34,566 nucleotides of DNA, from contig CAMYJZ010000010.1 in assembly GCA_947258845.1 (NCBI GenBank), positions 1 through 34,566 on the forward strand, given 5' to 3'. The stretch comes from an uncultured Ectothiorhodospiraceae bacterium. Lineage in GTDB: Bacteria > Pseudomonadota > Gammaproteobacteria > UBA9214. The notes beneath the pieces are model-generated. The model ran no database searches, was not told the origin of the DNA, and saw nothing but the letters and a program-made list of their open reading frames with translations. The position numbers and the translations under genes were made by a program. This document shows positions 1-8,880 of this stretch, piece after piece; the stretch's first letter is position 1, and the number at the start of each line of letters is the position of its first letter.

Positions 1-1
1 G

Positions 2-1924
2 ACCTTCTCCGGCTGTAAAGGTGACATCAAGTTCCCGCAGAACCGTCCGATCGACTGGGATGACCTCAGTTATTCACACGGCGGTACCAAAGCCAATCCT
101 GGCGGCCAGACCAAAGGTAACCCTGCCAGTGCAGGCACCCAGGCCGGTAATCGTAACGCTGCTGCAGAGGCCGCTGATGACGCCGCCGCCAAACCTTTCG
201 AGCCAACCGGTTGGGACAATATGCCTCACTGGGGTGGTATTTACGGCTACAAGGTTGTCAGTGAAGTCGAGAAATGGACCAACCACTTGCGTGAAGTAGA
301 AGGTGTCGACCTGGTTGCTGTGATGTCTGAAGCCGGTATCGCAGAAAACATCTATGCTGCTGAAAACCTGGTTGGTATGGACAACGGTCCTGACCTCTAC
401 TTCTCTTCTGATATGCACGAAGAAACCAACTTCCCGGTTGTTGTGACTGACCCACGTGGCAAGAAAGTTATCATCACTGAGAACCCGGAAGATATCGCGC
501 AGATCAGCAAGCTTAAAATTGAAGTCAAGAACGGCAGGATTGTTGAGTGGGAATTCACAGGTATCGATATCGATGAAAGCATCGAAGAAGATGCTGACAT
601 GGCAGACCTGGCTCACCAGACCGACCAGGAAATCGCTGACAAGATCGCCGCAGGTGATGCATCGAATCCATACAACGACAATGTGATCGTGAATCAGTTG
701 GATGAAGTGGTTGGCCAGACCAGTAACATCACGATTGAACGTAACCGCTTCACCACAGAATGGGATCCTGCCAGCAAGATCATGCCGGGCGTGATCGAAG
801 GTACCGGCCATGCGCTGGTCACTGACATGTTCCGCAGGCTGACGGGTGCCGATGTCGGTGGTTTACGTGGTTTCCGCTATACCAACAGCGTGCTGGATGG
901 CGATGACATCACGTATGCATCGATGTACCACATGTTCCCGATTGGTGCGCAGGTTGCAGTTGCGGCAATTCCTACGACGCCTGCTTCTGAAAAAGCATTG
1001 CCAACCGTTCAGTACTATGACGTCAGTGCCGGTTGTGACACTGCCATTGACTCCAACTGTAACGGTGTCGTGCTGTTCGACCAGGCCGACAACAAGCGTC
1101 ACTTTGTAGGTTTCCCGCGCAGCTTGCAGCAGGAAATGGAGCTGGGTATGAATTCGAGCCATAACCCGAACGTACCTGCATGGGGCGGTGGCTGGTCCTG
1201 GCAGTACTCCGGTATTACCTGGGATTCACAACCAGCCGGTGAGCAGTTTGCCAGATTTGGCCAGAAAGAAAGCGCGCGCATCAGCAATATCACGCTTTAT
1301 GATAATGCGAATGGTAACAATGGCCCGATTGATCAATCATCCGGTGCCAAGGTGACTTACGCTTCCTACTACTACCATGCAGACTCAAACCGCATTAACC
1401 GTAACCAGATCGTAACCAGGGGTTCCTGTACCAAGAACGGTTATGCCTGGCCTGTGGAAAGAACCAAATGCGCGGCTGAGTTAGGAGGCATCCGGATCCT
1501 GACCAAGACCAAGACCAAGACAGATGACGGTGACTACGTCATGGCTGACGGTGTTGAGTACGATGCGGGTATTGCCAGCGGTGACCTCCAGGTGCTGGAT
1601 GCGACAGAAGCCCTGGGTCGTTACATCAGCGATGCTTCCATCGATGTATATGACTGGACCGGCGGCGCCAAGGGTGCATTGCTGCATACAGTTGCAGGCC
1701 TGAACGGTACGTTCGAAGGTAATGACTTCATTTATCCTCGTGCGAACCTGATCAAGGCAGACGGTGCACCCGGTAATGACCTGACCGACTGTACTATTGA
1801 GTTTGGTTCACCATGTATCCAGCCTTTCCGTGGTGCAGAAGCCGGCCTTGGCATTAACACCAGCCTGCCTGCTGGCTACATCAAAGGTACTGCTGACACG
1901 CCTGCTCTGGAAGGTGAGTTCTAA
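2..1924 (+). CDS. 5'-nucleotidase / UshA-SoxB-like metallophosphoesterase superfamily protein, 5'-truncated by window edge
   Basis: Frame is open from base 2. Motifs: SEAGIAENIYAAENLVG, LYFSSDMHEETNFPVVV, GLRGFRYTNSVLDGDDITYASMYHMFPIGAQVAV, and a C-terminal WQYSGITWD region typical of the 5'-nucleotidase C-terminal domain. Followed by a strong terminator. Confidence 0.75.
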   Translation, partial: TFSGCKGDIKFPQNRPIDWDDLSYSHGGTKANPGGQTKGNPASAGTQAGNRNAAAEAADDAAAKPFEPTGWDNMPHWGGIYGYKVVSEVEKWTNHLREVEGVDLVAVMSEAGIAENIYAAENLVGMDNGPDLYFSSDMHEETNFPVVVTDPRGKKVIITENPEDIAQISKLKIEVKNGRIVEWEFTGIDIDESIEEDADMADLAHQTDQEIADKIAAGDASNPYNDNVIVNQLDEVVGQTSNITIERNRFTTEWDPASKIMPGVIEGTGHALVTDMFRRLTGADVGGLRGFRYTNSVLDGDDITYASMYHMFPIGAQVAVAAIPTTPASEKALPTVQYYDVSAGCDTAIDSNCNGVVLFDQADNKRHFVGFPRSLQQEMELGMNSSHNPNVPAWGGGWSWQYSGITWDSQPAGEQFARFGQKESARISNITLYDNANGNNGPIDQSSGAKVTYASYYYHADSNRINRNQIVTRGSCTKNGYAWPVERTKCAAELGGIRILTKTKTKTDDGDYVMADGVEYDAGIASGDLQVLDATEALGRYISDASIDVYDWTGGAKGALLHTVAGLNGTFEGNDFIYPRANLIKADGAPGNDLTDCTIEFGSPCIQPFRGAEAGLGINTSLPAGYIKGTADTPALEGEF

Positions 1925-1950
1925 GCAGTTACCATCTTTAGAAAAGCAAT

Positions 1951-1980
1951 AAGGCGGCTCCTTCGGGAGCCGCTTTCTTA
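1951..1980 (+). terminator. Rho-independent terminator of the 5'-nucleotidase-like gene
   Basis: GCGGCTCC-TTCG-GGAGCCGC perfect 8-bp stem with a TTCG loop, followed by TTTCTT; 27 bp downstream of the stop codon. Confidence 0.9.
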
Positions 1981-2533
1981 TGTGCCGAGTGTCCGGTTCT
2001 GGCCGGAACCGGATATACAGACTGATTCTTAGGGGGAATTACCTGCACTTCCTGTTTCACCCCTAATTGCTGTTAGAGGGAGTTATCTGATTGGCCGAAT
2101 GTTGCCCGGAAGTGATCATTCACGAAGCAAAATAGAATTGCTGAATTTGATTGATATGCGGTTTGTATGGATGGTTGCTGATCAATGCAGAGCTTCCTGT
2201 ATCGACGGATTGAGTGTTGTCCGTGGATTCTTCTTTCTGGCAAATGACCGCCTGTCACGCCCGTTGCTTATTGCTCTTCGCTCGTACTGTTCAATGCCGC
2301 CAGTCCCGGTCAGGCAAGGCAGAATTAAGGCGACAATTTTTCAATATAACCTTGCAGAGACCGACAGGTTAATTGCACGCGTAATTTGTGCAAATGCTTG
2401 CTGCGTTTCTTGGTGTACTATATATTCGATATGTAGTGACCGCGCGATCCCGGTATGGGCAGATAAAGCGGTTCCTTTCATTCGTCTGTTTCATTCAACG
2501 CCTGTTAAATAATTAATCAAGGGTTATCCCGTT

Positions 2534-3274
2534 ATGTTATATCGCACTGGTTTATTTATAGCACTGCTTGCCTGCTCTTCATTCGCCCTGCTCAATGCAG
2601 GTATAGTCAATTCGGTCGATGCCACCGCGAAGAATGCTGATAAAATACAGCAGCCGGTCCCGAACACGATTCATGGCAAGGTTACGGATATTATCGAGGC
2701 CGCCGGTTACACCTATGCCGAGGTGGATACCGGTAAAGAGAAAGTCTGGGCGGCAGCCTCCAAAACGTCGCTCGCACTTGGTGACATGATCGCATTTACG
2801 ACCGAGATGCCGATGAAGAACTTTCACAGCAACTCGATGAACCGCGATTTTCCCGTTATCTATTTTGTCAGCCGTTTTATTACCGGTGAAGAAGACCTGG
2901 CAGACACAAAAGCGGCAAAGGTTTCAGCGCATGGAAAAATCAAACCGGCGCCCGCAGCAAGTGCTGTCGTAGATATTGACAAGGTAGAGGGCGGTAACAC
3001 CATCGCGGAAGTCTACGCCGATAAGCAAAAGCTTGATGGCAAGGCAATACGCGTGCGGGGACAGGTCACCAAGTACACACCCAACATCATGAGCAGGAAC
3101 TGGCTCCATATCCGGGACAGCAGTACTCAGAATGATCTGACCATTACCACCGATAGCGTTGCAGCTGTCGATACCGTTGTTGTCATCGAAGGGAAACTGG
3201 CCCTGGATAGGGATTTTGGCCACGGTTATGTTTATCCACTTATAGTGGAAGGTGCCAGCGTAACAAAAGAATAA
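2534..3274 (+). CDS. Secreted OB-fold-like (nucleic-acid-binding/NrfJ-like) hypothetical protein
   Basis: 246-aa ORF with signal peptide MLYRTGLFIALLACSSFALLNAG, then IHGKVTDIIEAAGYTYAEVDTGKEKVWAA and KLDGKAIRVRGQVTKY...NWLHIRDSS, an OB-fold style pattern. Confidence 0.7.
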   Translation: MLYRTGLFIALLACSSFALLNAGIVNSVDATAKNADKIQQPVPNTIHGKVTDIIEAAGYTYAEVDTGKEKVWAAASKTSLALGDMIAFTTEMPMKNFHSNSMNRDFPVIYFVSRFITGEEDLADTKAAKVSAHGKIKPAPAASAVVDIDKVEGGNTIAEVYADKQKLDGKAIRVRGQVTKYTPNIMSRNWLHIRDSSTQNDLTITTDSVAAVDTVVVIEGKLALDRDFGHGYVYPLIVEGASVTKE

Positions 3275-3361
3275 ATCTCTGCCACGGGCGTGCTTTGACG
3301 CGGTTGGCCGGAACACGGCAAATCCGGTCGCTACAGGAGAATGCCGGAACCCCAAAGGCGC

Positions 3362-4300
3362 TTATTTCAGGGCCTCGTGCGCCTGCTGGTCGGCATGGTA
3401 GGAGGAGCGCACCATGGGGCCGCTGGCGACATGGGTGAAGCCCAGCTCGTAGCCGACCTCGCCGAGCCGGTCGAATTCGTCCGGGTGCACGTAACGCTCC
3501 ACGGGCAGGTGGTACACGCTGGGCTGCAGGTACTGGCCCAGGGTGAGCATGTCGCAGTCATGGGCGCGCAGGTCGCGCATCACCTGTTCCACTTCCTCGA
3601 TGGTCTCGCCCACACCCAGCATCAGGCCCGACTTGGTGGGCACCTCCGGGTGCAGGGCCTTGAAACGCTTTAACAGGTTCAGTGACCAGGCATAATCCGA
3701 GCCGGGACGTACCTTCCTGTACAGGCTCGGCACGGTTTCCAGGTTGTGATTGAAGACATCCGGGGGTGAGTCGATCAGGATGTCCAGTGCACGGTCCATG
3801 CGGCCGCGGAAGTCCGGTACCAGCACCTCCACCTTGATGTCCGGGCTGTGCTCGCGGATGGCCTCGATGCAGCTGGCAAAATGCGCTGCGCCGCCATCGC
3901 GCAGGTCATCGCGGTCGACCGAGGTCACCACCACGTAACGCAGACCCATCTGCTGGATGGTGCGCCCGAGGTTTTCCGGCTCATCCGTGTCCAGCGGGTC
4001 GGGACGGCCATGCGCCACGTCGCAGAACGGGCAGCGCCGCGTGCAGATGTCACCCATGATCATGAAGGTGGCCGTGCCACCGGCAAAGCATTCGCCGATA
4101 TTCGGACAGGAGGCCTCCTCGCACACCGTGTGCAGGCGGTTGTCGCGCAGCACGCCCTTGAGCCGGCCGACGGCCGGATCGGCCGGTGACTTCGCGCGGA
4201 TCCAGGCCGGCTTGCGCAGCGGTCGGGTGGTGGTCTCGATCTTGACGGGGATGCGGGCGGTCTTGGCCGCGCCACGCTGTTTCTTTTCGTTATTGATCAT
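3362..4300 (-). CDS. lipA: Lipoyl synthase
   Basis: [35 protein letters not shown] (radical SAM CxxxCxxC), [21 protein letters not shown]. Start overlaps the lipB stop by 4 bp (ATGA). Confidence 0.97.
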   Translation of the reverse strand: MINNEKKQRGAAKTARIPVKIETTTRPLRKPAWIRAKSPADPAVGRLKGVLRDNRLHTVCEEASCPNIGECFAGGTATFMIMGDICTRRCPFCDVAHGRPDPLDTDEPENLGRTIQQMGLRYVVVTSVDRDDLRDGGAAHFASCIEAIREHSPDIKVEVLVPDFRGRMDRALDILIDSPPDVFNHNLETVPSLYRKVRPGSDYAWSLNLLKRFKALHPEVPTKSGLMLGVGETIEEVEQVMRDLRAHDCDMLTLGQYLQPSVYHLPVERYVHPDEFDRLGEVGYELGFTHVASGPMVRSSYHADQQAHEALK

Positions 4301-4953
4301 TTGTTCGGTTTATCCAGCAGGCGTTCAAGTTGTTGGTGAAATTCCGAGGCGACCTGTTCAAGTGTTGCACTGATGCCCAGATCGGACATCCGGGTGACCT
4401 GCAGGCCGGCAAAGCCGCAGGGGTTGATCATGGAGAAGGGTGCCAGGTCCATGTCCACGTTAAGGCACAGGCCATGAAATGAACAGCCCTTTCTGATGCG
4501 CAGCCCCAGGGCTGCAATCTTGCGGTCATCCACATACACCCCGGGGGCCTTGCGGCGGCGGTGGGCCTCGACGCCGTGTCCCGCCAGCAGATCGATCACC
4601 GCCTGTTCCAGCAGTTTTACCAGTGATTGCACGCCCAGCCCGCGCCGGTTGAGATCGAGCAGGGTATAGGCAACTAGCTGGCCGGGGCCGTGATAGGTGA
4701 CCTGTCCGCCACGATCGACCTGGATGACCGGGATATTGCCGGTGTCGAGCAGGTGCTCCTGTTTAGCGTTACGCCCCAGGGTAAATACCGGCGGGTGTTC
4801 CAGCAGCCAGAGTTCATCCGGCGTCGTGGCCGTGCGTGCGGCGGTGAAGGACTGCATATCGCGCCAGACCTTCTGATAGTCTGCCAGGCCCAGCCTGCGC
4901 AGCATTAAAGCCGCCGGACCGTAGTCGTCTCCTGTATCAGCCAATGCAGGCAT
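4297..4953 (-). CDS. lipB: Octanoyltransferase (lipoyl(octanoyl) transferase)
   Basis: [65 protein letters not shown]; adjacent to lipA. Confidence 0.96.
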   Translation of the reverse strand: MPALADTGDDYGPAALMLRRLGLADYQKVWRDMQSFTAARTATTPDELWLLEHPPVFTLGRNAKQEHLLDTGNIPVIQVDRGGQVTYHGPGQLVAYTLLDLNRRGLGVQSLVKLLEQAVIDLLAGHGVEAHRRRKAPGVYVDDRKIAALGLRIRKGCSFHGLCLNVDMDLAPFSMINPCGFAGLQVTRMSDLGISATLEQVASEFHQQLERLLDKPNK

Positions 4954-4962
4954 GTGCCGTTA

Positions 4963-5232
4963 TCAGATGGCCATGATGACGTCGTCGTGATCGACCAGGT
5001 CCTGGTAGATCGCGTCGAGTTGCGCGCGGCTGGTGGCGCGTACCACGACAGTCACGGCGATGTAATTGCCCTGCTTGCTGTCGCGGGTACGGGTGGCGCC
5101 CTCGCTCAGGTCCGGGGCATGCCGGCGCACGATCTCGACGACCGTCACGTCCAGGTTGACGCCGGATTTCCCCATCGCCTTGACGGGGAAGTCACAGGGA
5201 AACTTCAGCGGGCTCTCTTCTTCGTCGCTCAT
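4963..5232 (-). CDS. ybeD: YbeD/DUF493 family protein
   Basis: MSDEEESPLKFPCDFPVKAMGKSG...VTVVVRATSRAQLDAIYQDLVDHDDVIMAI; conserved ybeD-lipB-lipA order. Start chosen at internal Met 5232 within the ORF ending at 5271. Confidence 0.88.
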   Translation of the reverse strand: MSDEEESPLKFPCDFPVKAMGKSGVNLDVTVVEIVRRHAPDLSEGATRTRDSKQGNYIAVTVVVRATSRAQLDAIYQDLVDHDDVIMAI

Positions 5233-5348
5233 GGTTTGCACTAACCGCGCCCTGACGGGCAGTACAGGCATTTTAACGTGCCAGCCGGGAGGAGTATAAG
5301 GCCGCCGCCGTGGAAATTGGGCTAAATCATTAAATTTACAAAGGTTAA

Positions 5349-5430
5349 ATAGCAGGGGCAGATCTACTTTCTGTCAGGCGGTAAGGCCTGTGCACGGCAG
5401 GCCGTGGGGATATAAATCTGTCCCCTGTTA
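5349..5430. repeat. REP-like imperfect inverted repeat element
   Basis: Left arm agcaggggcagat (from 5351) and right arm atctgtcccctgtt (to 5429) are imperfect reverse complements. An inner GGCCTG...CAGGCC hairpin lies between. Sits between ybeD and the DUF4124 gene stop. Confidence 0.5.
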
Positions 5431-5432
5431 CA

Positions 5433-5999
5433 TTATTTGCCGAGCCGGTGGGGGTGCCGCCGCCGGACGGAATCATGTTCGGGGTCTGGCTTGTACTTCG
5501 GATTACGGGTGGTGTTGGGTGGGTGTTTCCTGTCGTCCCGGTAATCCCGATGGCGGTCGGGGTCACGGTGAGTGCCCTGATCGTGACGGTAGGGCGGGTG
5601 AACGGGAACCGGATAGACGATGGCGGGTGCCGGTTCGTCCCTGTTTTCCTGTTCCTGTGCCTTCGCTGTCGCGGCTTCGGCCTGGCGTGCGGCGGTCTCG
5701 GCCTGGAGACTTTCCAGCCTGGCGCGTTCGTTTTCCAGGCGGCGCTTCTGCATGCGTTCAAGCTGCTGGACCACTGAATAATAATCGTCTCCCCCGGTGT
5801 TGCCCACCACGGGTACCGGTTCGACCTCGATCTGGCGCGCCTTGACCGAGCTGTTTTCCGGCGGGGACTCGCTGAAGTGGGTGACGCCGTCCTTGTCGAC
5901 CCAGGTGAAGATGGCACCGGCGAATGCCGGCATCAGCGGTGCGGCCAGCAGGAGCGAAGTTGCCAGGGCGGTGGCCTTTCTTGTGATAGTCAAGATCAT
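5433..5999 (-). CDS. DUF4124 domain-containing periplasmic protein
   Basis: MILTITRKATALATSLLLAAPLMPAFAGAIFTWVDKDGVTHFSESPPENSSVKARQIEV (signal peptide plus W-VDKDGVTHFSE-PP motif). Start placed at the internal Met. Confidence 0.75.
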   Translation of the reverse strand: MILTITRKATALATSLLLAAPLMPAFAGAIFTWVDKDGVTHFSESPPENSSVKARQIEVEPVPVVGNTGGDDYYSVVQQLERMQKRRLENERARLESLQAETAARQAEAATAKAQEQENRDEPAPAIVYPVPVHPPYRHDQGTHRDPDRHRDYRDDRKHPPNTTRNPKYKPDPEHDSVRRRHPHRLGK

Positions 6000-6056
6000 T
6001 CTCCTATGATACCGGTGGTACCGGACAAGTTCCCCGTTTCGCGGCCCGGGCATCAC

Positions 6057-7268
6057 TCAGAAATGCCTTGCCAGAGTGATCTGCGCATGGTCGTCAGCGA
6101 GGAAGCTGAACAGGGGGTCGCCCGGTGCGGCGCTGGAAAACAGCCGCAGCTCGAGTTCCACGGTCCAGTTGCCCCCCAAACGGCGGTTGGCCTCGAGGTT
6201 ATAGGACCGGGCGTTGTCCTTGCGATCGGCGATCACACCGAACAGGGCCTCGGTGGACTGGGCATCGTTCAGCGCCAGGCGCAGCCCGACCATGATGTCA
6301 TCCTCGAAGGGTGTCGGGGCGGCCTCGCCCCGGTCGTCGAAATGGTATTCGCCGATGAAGCCGAGGTCGGCCGCCGTGTCGAAGATGCCCACGGCGGTGT
6401 ATTCAAAACCGCCGACCAGTGCACTGTAGCGGTCTCCCTGACCGGAACGCGTCAGCCATTCCAGTTTCCACAGCCAGTCCCCCAGGGTTGCCTGCAGGTC
6501 GAGGCTGGTCTGGTCGATGGTTTCATACAGTGGTACCAGCACGGCTTCCCCGTTGCCCGAGAGGCCCGGGAGCAGACGCGGATTGCGTGCGGTGCCGGAA
6601 AAATGTGCCAGCCCGAAGTCCCAGTCACCGATGTAGTGTGACCAGCGAATGGCGAAGTCAACATGCCTGTCCCCGGCAGCGGAGGCATACCGGGGATGGT
6701 CGGTGTCGACATAAGGCAGGCTGCGGAGCCGGCCCTGCTTGCCCGGGAAGGTGCGCTCGCGAAATCCCGGTAGCATAAACAGGTCAACCGTACCCCAGTC
6801 ACGAATCAGCGCCAGGTTGACCAGCGGTTGGCCCAGTTTGTCTTCCTGGTCGATGTTCTCGACCAGATCGGTCTGGTTGATGATGTCGACCAGGTGCTGT
6901 GATTCCGCTACCCCCCAGAACACCTTGCTGATTCCGGCGCGCAGTTCCCAGCTGTCACCTGCCTTCTGCCAGACCAGTTCGCGTATGTCGGCATGGCTAC
7001 GCTCGGGATCATGCTGGTCCCAGCGCAGGAAGCCCTCGAGGGTGAGGCTTTGCTGCCCGTCGTCCCAGTCGGTGTAGTACTCCGGCTCGGTCACCAGGGA
7101 CAGGTTATCTCCGTGCTGGCGGGGATCCGCCGGATCGTGCTGGAACACCCGGGCCTCCGCCTGGATATAGCCCGACCAGGCACCGGCATGGAGCAGCACG
7201 GGTGCGGCGAGACCGGTGACCAGTGCCAGCAGCGCGCACCGGCGGGGGGAATGTCTGGAAATGATCAT
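6057..7268 (-). CDS. Outer-membrane beta-barrel protein (hypothetical)
   Basis: 403 aa with signal peptide, alternating aromatic/polar strands, Asp/Trp-rich turns and a terminal Phe (ITLARHF), typical of OM barrels. Confidence 0.7.
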   Translation of the reverse strand: MIISRHSPRRCALLALVTGLAAPVLLHAGAWSGYIQAEARVFQHDPADPRQHGDNLSLVTEPEYYTDWDDGQQSLTLEGFLRWDQHDPERSHADIRELVWQKAGDSWELRAGISKVFWGVAESQHLVDIINQTDLVENIDQEDKLGQPLVNLALIRDWGTVDLFMLPGFRERTFPGKQGRLRSLPYVDTDHPRYASAAGDRHVDFAIRWSHYIGDWDFGLAHFSGTARNPRLLPGLSGNGEAVLVPLYETIDQTSLDLQATLGDWLWKLEWLTRSGQGDRYSALVGGFEYTAVGIFDTAADLGFIGEYHFDDRGEAAPTPFEDDIMVGLRLALNDAQSTEALFGVIADRKDNARSYNLEANRRLGGNWTVELELRLFSSAAPGDPLFSFLADDHAQITLARHF

Positions 7269-7511
7269 GTCCTCGGGGCACTCCCTGGAAAGCGGGTGCT
7301 GACGGCCCTGGTCAGCGTCTCGACGGTCTTCGGGCGGACGAGAAAAAAACTTATTAATATCAATTAGTTGTATCGTGCCTGCGGCTGCCGGTCAGGACCG
7401 GGCCGGGACCCTGGCGTTCCCGCTAAAGCCGTATCATACGGCGGCCGATATCCCTTTCATAGTGCAGGGAAAACCATTTTATCCACGGAATACACACCAT
7501 GGGGGGCGGAT

Positions 7512-7688
7512 ATGGGCGTTGCAATTCACGATGAGGTGCTGAAAAAAACCAAGTCACGCCGCGGGCGCCGCAAGGGCGTGGCCGCGCTCAGGAAGCTGCG
7601 TCAGGCACTGGCCCGACGCAAGCTGGAAGAGATGCGTGACGAGGCCATGCTGCAGGAACAGATCTACGACGTACTCACTGACGACTGA
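7512..7688 (+). CDS. Small basic hypothetical protein (possibly PA3496-like)
   Basis: MGVAIHDEVLKKTKSRRGRRKGVAALRKLRQALARRKLEEMRDEAMLQEQIYDVLTDD; ATG preceded by a purine-rich ggggggcgga RBS-like stretch. Confidence 0.55.
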   Translation: MGVAIHDEVLKKTKSRRGRRKGVAALRKLRQALARRKLEEMRDEAMLQEQIYDVLTDD

Positions 7689-7951
7689 TTTGTCGGTTCT
7701 CGCATCCCACGGCACCTGTCTGCCAGGTGCCTGACAGACCCTTGTACTTCCTCCCCGCTGCCAATCGCGGCAGCCTGCCCTGTAAAAGTCCGCGCACAGG
7801 GCGTTTCGAATCAAATACCCGTATGGCCACCAGGACCATTTCGCTGCACTGCGATGTCGCAGTCAAGGACATCGTGACCGCGGCCCTGCGTGAATATGCC
7901 CACGCCGCCTGTCCCGAAAGGTGGTCCGTAGTGTGCGATTTGAAATCATTT

Positions 7952-8122
7952 GCCACGGAATCCACGGAATCCACGGAAGAACACGGAAAAATTAACATCA
8001 AAAGCCAATAATTGTAAAAACACAAACACAGCAATTACGTATTGGCTTGTCACTGGCAGGTGATGTGTTTTTTGAATTATTTCTGTATTTATATTTCCGT
8101 GTTCTTCCGTGGATTCCGTGGC
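7952..8122. repeat. Nested inverted-repeat (MITE-like) element
   Basis: Left arm gccacggaatccacggaatccacggaagaacacggaaa (7952-7989); right arm tttccgtgttcttccgtggattccgtggc (8094-8122) is its reverse complement minus one 9-bp unit. Inner pair aagccaata (8002-8010) / tattggctt (8040-8048). Confidence 0.8.
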
Positions 8123-8163
8123 GATTATCCCGATGGGTTCTCAGTTAACTATCCAGGACGCCT

Positions 8164-8448
8164 TTAATCCTTGATCCACTTCTCCAGGGCCGCGATTATT
8201 TTCTCGGCCTGGTCCTTGCTGGATATATTGAACTTGGATTTCTGCTGGTATTCGCCCGCGCGTTTCTGATAGCGGCGGATGGTGAACTTGTCCGGGCCGT
8301 ACTCCTCCTTGGAACGATTCCAGTCCTGGTAGCGGAAGATGATCGTGCACCAGGCGCCCTTGGTCAGGATTTCCTTGTCCAGCTCCTTGACGGTCTCGAT
8401 GCCGTCTTCCTCGTAGGTGACTGTCAGTTCATCTGCGGATGAGGCCAT
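8164..8448 (-). CDS. Conserved hypothetical small protein
   Basis: MASSADELTVTYEEDGIETVKELDKEILTKGAWCTIIFRYQDWNRSKEEYGPDKFTIRRYQKRAGEYQQKSKFNISSKDQAEKIIAALEKWIKD; well-composed acidic/basic protein. Start at internal Met. Confidence 0.7.
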   Translation of the reverse strand: MASSADELTVTYEEDGIETVKELDKEILTKGAWCTIIFRYQDWNRSKEEYGPDKFTIRRYQKRAGEYQQKSKFNISSKDQAEKIIAALEKWIKD

Positions 8449-8600
8449 GCGGTACTCCCGGTTAGTATTGTGAATGGGTGGTGGTTCGCCGGCCAGCCGC
8501 CGGTTGCTTGCGGCGGCCATCATACGGATTTATTCGTCCGGCGGAAGCGGTATCAGGTTACTGCATATGAATCAGATGGTTGAAGTCATATTCGGGGCAA

Positions 8601-8798
8601 TCATACCTCGGGTGGCTGCTCCGGCGGGATTTCCACAGGCTGACCGGGGGGGACCTCCGGCGGGGGTTCGGGCGTGGTCTCGGGCGGGCCCTGCGGGGGG
8701 ATGCCGGGCGGCAACTCGGGCTGGGGTTCCTCCGGAGGTGATCCCGGCGGGATCTCCGGATCTCCTGTATGAGTTGTGTGCGATACGTATCGGGTCAT
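8601..8798 (-). CDS. Small proline/glutamate-rich protein
   Basis: MTRYVSHTTHTGDPEIPPGSPPEEPQPELPPGIPPQGPPETTPEPPPEVPPGQPVEIPPEQPPEV; GGAGG Shine-Dalgarno (ctgtggaggtgtatgccATG) upstream of this Met. Confidence 0.6.
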   Translation of the reverse strand: MTRYVSHTTHTGDPEIPPGSPPEEPQPELPPGIPPQGPPETTPEPPPEVPPGQPVEIPPEQPPEV

Positions 8799-8880
8799 GG
8801 CATACACCTCCACAGTGTGCGGTACCGGCCACCTGTTTAAAGTGTAGACCCACATGCGGGTTCCTGTGCCGGCGGCATTG

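Noticed and set aside
74-811. 245-aa minus-strand ORF
   Set aside because: Antisense to the 5'-nucleotidase-like gene, whose frame carries clear family motifs; the minus translation has none.
2099-2512. 137-aa plus-strand ORF
   Set aside because: No recognisable motif, Cys/Arg-rich composition typical of a chance frame, no convincing RBS; left unannotated.
5345-5917. 190-aa minus-strand ORF
   Set aside because: Out-of-frame shadow of the DUF4124 gene with Pro/Arg/Thr-rich translation.
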